Part shown: positions 38,694-42,641 of the stretch, piece after piece
How positions within the stretch are numbered: the stretch's first letter is position 1
How the letters are laid out: the number at the start of each line of letters is the position of its first letter
NCBI GenBank assembly: GCA_943359455.1
Contig: CALRHL010000007.1
Coordinates: 1 to 42,641, forward strand
Source: Candidatus Uhrbacteria bacterium RIFOXYB12_FULL_58_10
GTDB lineage: Bacteria; Patescibacteriota; Patescibacteriia; UBA9934; GWF2-40-263
Direction of reading: 5' to 3'
Length of the DNA: 42,641 bases
Notes under the pieces: generated by a model
Databases searched by the model: none
The model's input: the letters and a program-made list of their open reading frames with translations, nothing else
What the model was told of the DNA's origin: nothing
Position numbers and translations under genes: made by a program

Positions 38694-40787
38694 TTGCGTG
38701 GCATATTTCTCATCCGTGAATGCACCCCTCGTACACTCGACCTCATCGCAAGTTTCGGTGAACGTCTGTCTTGCCTCCTCGTTGCTGCCACCCTCACCAA
38801 ACAAGGACAACATGCGGAATTCATCGACGCACGAGACATCATAAAAACCGACACACGTTTCGGTTTCGCACGCGTAGACTTCCCTCTCTCAAACAAACTC
38901 ATCGTCGATCGATTGTCATTCCGGCTCTTAGAGCCGGAATGGGGTTCGGAACAAGCACGGACTGTTCCGATTGCGGTCGTAACTGGGTTTATTGGGTCAA
39001 CGGCATCTGGAGAAACGACGACACTTGGACGTGGAGGATCAGATTATACAGCTTCCATTCTTGGAGCAGCGCTTCAAGCAGACGAAGTTGAAATTTGGAC
39101 TGATGTGAGCGGAGTCATGACGGCGGATCCACGCAAGGTCAAAACCGCATTCGTTCTTGAACGCATGAGTTACGAAGAAGCCATGGAGCTGTCACACTTT
39201 GGGGCAAAGGTTATACATCCCCCAACCATGGTTCCAGCAATGAATGCGCATATTCCTCTGCGAATAAAAAATACATTCGCGCCAAATGATCTAGGCACAC
39301 TCATCACGCACGAGACCAATGGGAAGTTTCCAATCAAGGGGATTTCTTCGATCGACTCCATTGTTTTGATCCGCGTAGAAGGTCCAGGAATGGTAGGGGT
39401 TCCTGGAATCGCTGGACGCGTATTTGGATCACTTGCGAAGGCCGATGTCAATGTGATTCTCATTACGCAAGCATCGTCCGAACACTCCATCTGTTTTGCC
39501 ATCAAACCTGAGGATGTCAAACAAGCACGCGAGGCTCTTGAAAAGGAGTTAGAACGAGAGGTTGAGAGTGGGCAAATCTCCCCCTTGATTATAGAACCAG
39601 ATCGTTCGATCGTCGCCGTTGTCGGAGAACACATGCGACAAACTCCAGGAATTTCTGCACAAGCATTCACCTCTCTTGGAAACGCTCACTTGAATGTCAT
39701 TGCCGTTGCACAAGGATCAAGCGAACGAAACATTTCGATTGTCGTTGATGCGAAAAATGTCACGCGTGCGCTCACGATTTTACATGCAGCCTTTTTTGAA
39801 ACAGAACGCATCTCTGTTTTTCTCATCGGAACAGGACTCGTTGGGTCAACGTTGCTTAAACAGATGTGCGATCAAACCCATAATCGATTCGTTGTGAAAG
39901 GAGTGATGAATTCACGTCAGATGATTTTTGATGCACAAGGATTGAACCCGGCGACCGCGCTCGATCAACTTTCTACAAATAGCGTTGCGGCAGATATCAT
40001 TGGATTTTTTGAATCAATCGAAACGATGCGTGTTGGTCGAACGGTTGTCATTGATTGTACAGCGTCAGAGGTCATTCCTACGTATTACAGAGAGCTCTTG
40101 CGTGGAGGAGTGAATGTTGTGACATCAAATAAAAAAGGATTGGCTGGACCACAAAGTTTGTTTGATGAAATCCGTGCCGCAGAATCTTCATCCGTTTGTT
40201 TGCATGAGACAACGGTTGGCGCGGGATTACCAACGATCAGAACCGTCCAAGACTTTGTACGAACAGGAGATCGTGTGATCCGAATCGAGGGAATTCTTTC
40301 TGGAACGATGAGTTACTTGTTTAACACCTTTCGTGCAGGAATGTTGTTTTCTGAACTTGTCGCGGATGCAAAAGCAAAAGGGTATACGGAGTCAAATCCA
40401 CGAGATGACTTATCAGGGATGGACGTCGCTCGTAAACTTGTGATCTTGGCACGCGAAATTGGATTAAAAATGGAACTGTCTGACGTTGTGGTAGAAGCGA
40501 TTTTGCCAGAAAATGGATTTACAGATGAATCACTGACTCAACGCCTGAGCATTGCTACGCGTGACGGAAAAGTACTTCGCTATATTGCAAAGCTCGAAGA
40601 AGGTCGAGCGTCTGTCTCTCTCCAATCGGTCGGACCAGATCATCCATGCTATTCCCTCTCTGGCGCAGATAACGTATTCTCATTTACAACAGAACGCTAT
40701 TCTCCCCATCCACTTGTAATCCGCGGACCAGGAGCAGGTGGGGAAGTCACGGCGGCAGGACTCCTTGCGGATTTATATCGAATTTAA
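38694..40787 (+). CDS. thrA: Bifunctional aspartokinase-homoserine dehydrogenase, remainder after the in-frame stop
   Basis: About 697 residues if started at the TTG at 38694; the homologous frame opens at 38655. Contains the rest of the aspartokinase (ASFGERLS, TLGRGGSDYTA, EIWTDVSGVMTADPR), two ACT domains (VEGPGMVGVPGIAGRVFGSL, VGEHMRQTPGISAQAFTSLG) that normally give feedback control by threonine or lysine, and homoserine dehydrogenase (GTGLVGSTLLKQM for NADPH, SNKKGLAG, LSGTMSYLFNTF, NPRDDLSGMDVARKL). Full ThrA is ~800 residues, matching the whole frame 38391-40787. A repeat-derived palindrome (38918-38941) adds RLSFRLLEPEWGSE within the kinase domain. Followed by asd 18 nt later. Confidence 0.88.
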   Translation: MRGIFLIRECTPRTLDLIASFGERLSCLLVAATLTKQGQHAEFIDARDIIKTDTRFGFARVDFPLSNKLIVDRLSFRLLEPEWGSEQARTVPIAVVTGFIGSTASGETTTLGRGGSDYTASILGAALQADEVEIWTDVSGVMTADPRKVKTAFVLERMSYEEAMELSHFGAKVIHPPTMVPAMNAHIPLRIKNTFAPNDLGTLITHETNGKFPIKGISSIDSIVLIRVEGPGMVGVPGIAGRVFGSLAKADVNVILITQASSEHSICFAIKPEDVKQAREALEKELEREVESGQISPLIIEPDRSIVAVVGEHMRQTPGISAQAFTSLGNAHLNVIAVAQGSSERNISIVVDAKNVTRALTILHAAFFETERISVFLIGTGLVGSTLLKQMCDQTHNRFVVKGVMNSRQMIFDAQGLNPATALDQLSTNSVAADIIGFFESIETMRVGRTVVIDCTASEVIPTYYRELLRGGVNVVTSNKKGLAGPQSLFDEIRAAESSSVCLHETTVGAGLPTIRTVQDFVRTGDRVIRIEGILSGTMSYLFNTFRAGMLFSELVADAKAKGYTESNPRDDLSGMDVARKLVILAREIGLKMELSDVVVEAILPENGFTDESLTQRLSIATRDGKVLRYIAKLEEGRASVSLQSVGPDHPCYSLSGADNVFSFTTERYSPHPLVIRGPGAGGEVTAAGLLADLYRI
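38918..38941. repeat. Palindromic repeat element inside the aspartokinase domain
   Basis: CATTCCGGCTC, TTA, GAGCCGGAATG: perfect 11-bp stem. TGTCATTCCGGCTC is a common dispersed-repeat word; here it is kept in frame. Confidence 0.6.
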
Positions 40788-40805
40788 TCTCAGAGCTCTT
40801 CTTAT

Positions 40806-41852
40806 ATGCATGTTGAAAAGAAAATCCCCGTCGGAATTCTTGGCGCGACCGGCTCCGTCGGACAAAAATTTGTTGAGCTTTTGCAAAACCATCCATGGTT
40901 TGAAATCACCGCTCTCGCGGCATCTGAACGATCTGCAGGAAAAAAATATCGCGAAGCGGCTGGGTGGTTTTCGGGAGTACCGCTCGATCCAAAAATTGCA
41001 GACATGATCGTCTCAGATTGCACCCCAACGCTTCCCTGTCGCATTGTATTTTCAGGACTCGACGCATCCGTCGCTGGTGAAATCGAAACAAATTTTGCAA
41101 CCGAAGGATATGTTGTCGTATCCAATTCAAAAAACCATCGCATGGACACCGACGTTCCTCTTCTCGTTCCAGATGTGAATCCTGAACAGCTTGATCTCGT
41201 CAAAACACAATCGTATGGCCCTTCGACAAGCTCAGGATCTACGACAGGAATGATCATTACAAATCCAAACTGCACAACCGTTGGTCTTGTGATGGCACTC
41301 AAACCTCTCGTCGATGCGTTCGGAATTGAGTCTGTGATGGTGACAACGATGCAAGCACTCTCAGGCGCTGGATATCCGGGCGTGTCGAGTCTTGATATCA
41401 TCGATAACGTCATTCCGTTCATCGGAGGCGAAGAGGCAAAAATGGAAACAGAACCTCAAAAAATTCTTGGGGTCCCACTCCGAATAAGTGCACATTGTAA
41501 TCGCGTTGCGGTCATCGACGGACATACCGAATGCGTGTCGATCAAGCTCTCAGAGACAGCAACCGCGGAACAAATCGTAAACGCCTGGCGCAGCTATCGC
41601 TCTGTCCCGCAGGAACTTGATCTTCCCATGGCACCATTGCAACCGATCCACTATTTTGACGAAGAACGCTACCCGCAGCCACGTCTCCACCGCATGCGCG
41701 ACAAAGGGATGGCGTGCTCGATCGGACGATTGCGTCCATGCAATCTGTTCGATTGGAAATTCGTCCTCATGTCTCACAACACGATCCGCGGTGCCGCAGG
41801 CGGAGCGATTCTGAACGCAGAGTTGATGGTGGCAAAAAATATGATTAACTAG
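40806..41852 (+). CDS. asd: Aspartate-semialdehyde dehydrogenase
   Basis: 348 residues. Reduces aspartyl phosphate to aspartate semialdehyde with NADPH, second step towards threonine. GATGSVGQKFVELLQNHPWF (nucleotide-binding), FSGLDASVAGEIE, SNSKNHRM, active-site Cys156 in ITNPNCTTVGL, then MQALSGAGYPGVSSLDIIDN and NRVAVIDGHTE with the active-site His region. Length and NCTT/GYPG motifs fit the archaeal/fungal-type Asd. Just before the catalytic strand lies PSTSSGST, encoded by the dispersed repeat CCTTCGACAAGCTCAGGATC (41219-41238). No SD; starts 18 nt after thrA. Confidence 0.93.
   Translation: MHVEKKIPVGILGATGSVGQKFVELLQNHPWFEITALAASERSAGKKYREAAGWFSGVPLDPKIADMIVSDCTPTLPCRIVFSGLDASVAGEIETNFATEGYVVVSNSKNHRMDTDVPLLVPDVNPEQLDLVKTQSYGPSTSSGSTTGMIITNPNCTTVGLVMALKPLVDAFGIESVMVTTMQALSGAGYPGVSSLDIIDNVIPFIGGEEAKMETEPQKILGVPLRISAHCNRVAVIDGHTECVSIKLSETATAEQIVNAWRSYRSVPQELDLPMAPLQPIHYFDEERYPQPRLHRMRDKGMACSIGRLRPCNLFDWKFVLMSHNTIRGAAGGAILNAELMVAKNMIN
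41218..41240. repeat. Dispersed CCTTCGACAAGCTCAGG element inside asd
   Basis: A very common bacterial dispersed word, encoding PSTSSGS here without breaking the frame. The related GAGCTTGTCGAA is at 25630. Confidence 0.6.
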
Positions 41853-41894
41853 CTTCCAACTTTCAGATTTCGTCCTTCGAATTTCAAACTCTTT

Positions 41895-42416
41895 ATGCAT
41901 CTTTCCTTAATCGGCATGTCGAACGTTGGAAAAACATACTGGTCGAAAAAACTTGAACCGTTGGGGTTTACTCGTTTTGGTTGCGACGATGAAATCGAGA
42001 AAATTCTTGGGGTCGCTGATCTGTCAAAATGGATGAGATTTCCGGACACAGATGGATATCGTGATCGAGAAGGTGAATATCTAAATGCCGAAGAGCAGAC
42101 ATTACAAACTGTTCTTAATCAACTTCCAGATGGAGATGTTGTCATCGATACGACAGGGAGCGTCATTTATCTGAATCCTGATCTGTTAAACGAACTCAAA
42201 GCAAAAACAAAAATTGTTTATCTTCAAGCAAAGGAAGGCATGGTGGAGCTGATGATTCAAAAATTTTTTTCAAACCCAAAACCACTCGTATGGGGTGATC
42301 ACTTTCTTCCTCTGGACGGAGAGAATCGCGATGAAGCGCTCAGGCGATGTTACCCAGAATTGCTAAAATGGCGGCAGGAACAATACTCCCAACTCGCAGA
42401 TCTGACCATCCCGTAA
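41895..42416 (+). CDS. Shikimate-kinase-like P-loop kinase in the threonine cluster (candidate homoserine kinase)
   Basis: 173 residues, the size of shikimate kinase. Walker A GMSNVGKT (7-14), CDDEIEKILG (30-39, equivalent to the shikimate-binding DxEIE), GYRDRE (54-59, equivalent to GFRxxE whose Arg binds the substrate carboxylate), then DTTGSV (85-90) where shikimate kinases have the substrate-binding GGG motif. The substitution points to a different substrate. Position between asd and thrC, with no GHMP-type ThrB in the cluster, suggests it phosphorylates homoserine; that is inference. No SD; the leader repeats the TTCGAATTTCAAACTC words found before rpmF. Confidence 0.75.
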   Translation: MHLSLIGMSNVGKTYWSKKLEPLGFTRFGCDDEIEKILGVADLSKWMRFPDTDGYRDREGEYLNAEEQTLQTVLNQLPDGDVVIDTTGSVIYLNPDLLNELKAKTKIVYLQAKEGMVELMIQKFFSNPKPLVWGDHFLPLDGENRDEALRRCYPELLKWRQEQYSQLADLTIP

Positions 42417-42502
42417 CCACCCCCAACCCCTCCTTGAAAAGGAGGGGAGTCAAACAATAAAATCCGCTCCCCTCCTTTTCAAGGAGGGGCTAAGGGGTGG
42501 TT
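42415..42502. repeat. 88-bp inverted-repeat element (CCCCTCCTT type)
   Basis: 42427-42449 is perfectly complementary to 42467-42489 (23 bp), with outer arms AACCACCCC/GGGGTGGTT. Each inner arm is itself a palindrome (CCCCTCCTT/AAGGAGGGG). Widely seen dispersed-repeat type; lies between the kinase stop and thrC. Confidence 0.8.
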
Positions 42503-42518
42503 ACTGATTCAGCAGCCT

Positions 42519-42641
42519 ATGCAATTTTACAGCACAAACAATCCATCTCACCATGCAACGCTCCGTGATGCCGTCCTCAACAGTCTTGCGCCAGACGGCG
42601 GTCTGTACATGCCGTGTGAAATTCCTCAAATCGAGTGGGAT
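42519..42641 (+). CDS. thrC: Threonine synthase, N-terminal part (runs off the window)
   Basis: 41 codons from ATG 42519: MQFYSTNN, then LRDAVLNSLAPDGGLYMPCE. The Y-S-T-N and SLAPDGGLYMP blocks are diagnostic for the N-terminus of threonine synthase, the PLP enzyme that makes threonine from phosphohomoserine. Completes the thrA-asd-kinase-thrC order. The PLP lysine lies beyond the window. SD not evident. Confidence 0.9.
   Translation, partial: MQFYSTNNPSHHATLRDAVLNSLAPDGGLYMPCEIPQIEWD

Noticed and set aside
223-42641. Recoded UGA (as in some CPR lineages)
   Set aside because: Several genes end cleanly at TGA next to terminators (for example 8568, 8588, 16737), so TGA is a normal stop here.

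Overview
The window looks like a chromosomal segment of a Candidate Phyla Radiation (Patescibacteria-type) bacterium. The reasons are a mosaic of core genes (nusB, rpmF, gyrA, a four-domain S1, ftsH, a PilB/GspE ATPase) with many very large unassigned helical or membrane proteins, a surface protein of a type frequent in that group, and almost no transposons. The assignment rests on recognisable protein features and gene style only; no marker phylogeny is possible here. TGA, TAG and TAA all act as stops. Most genes have A/T-ending codons, but a few islands (13.9-15.6 kb, 24.0-27.2 kb) are clearly GC-richer.

Layout. 1-7.6 kb, minus strand: start of nusB, rpmF (L32 with a His/Asp/Lys-rich tail), then an operon of a zinc metalloprotease-like protein (M48 type) and a 1415-residue protein ending in an AarF/UbiB kinase domain. 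7.7-9.6 kb: an unrecognised protein and an APH-fold phosphotransferase, converging on one bidirectional terminator. 9.7-13.9 kb, minus strand: gyrA, a small membrane protein, a metallo-beta-lactamase-fold protein and a coiled protein. 13.9-16.1 kb: two GC-rich, apparently paralogous unknown genes, the second behind an SD-ATG-3 codons-stop leader, and a small minus-strand gene. 16.1-23.4 kb, plus strand: multispan membrane proteins, S1, ftsH, PilB-like ATPase and a TrmB-type regulator.

23.4-27.2 kb is the most unusual part. Two near-consensus promoters fire in opposite directions. The minus one would make a ~400-nt structured RNA carrying two perfect Shine-Dalgarno sites, each followed by ATG, one sense codon and a stop. 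The plus side is a ~3.2-kb unit of long, stem-rich noncoding segments around two GC-rich genes. Three times it shows the same architecture: a hairpin, then CCTCCCTCC, then a complementary GGGAGG ribosome binding site before an ATG. One 46-nt block of it is present twice with 44/46 identity. I could not match these RNAs to tmRNA, RNase P, SRP, 6S, group I/II intron or a known riboswitch.

27.2-37.8 kb: large and small proteins of unknown function, a possible sigma-like protein, a protein with a nuclease-like motif, tRNA-Pro and a secreted surface protein. 37.8-38.3 kb: tRNA-Phe and tRNA-Ile with an exact 96-bp duplication and several copies of a 15-bp palindrome between or beside them. 38.4-42.6 kb: a threonine-biosynthesis cluster: aspartokinase-homoserine dehydrogenase (interrupted by one in-frame TAA), aspartate-semialdehyde dehydrogenase, a shikimate-kinase-like P-loop protein in the place where homoserine kinase is expected, and the start of threonine synthase.
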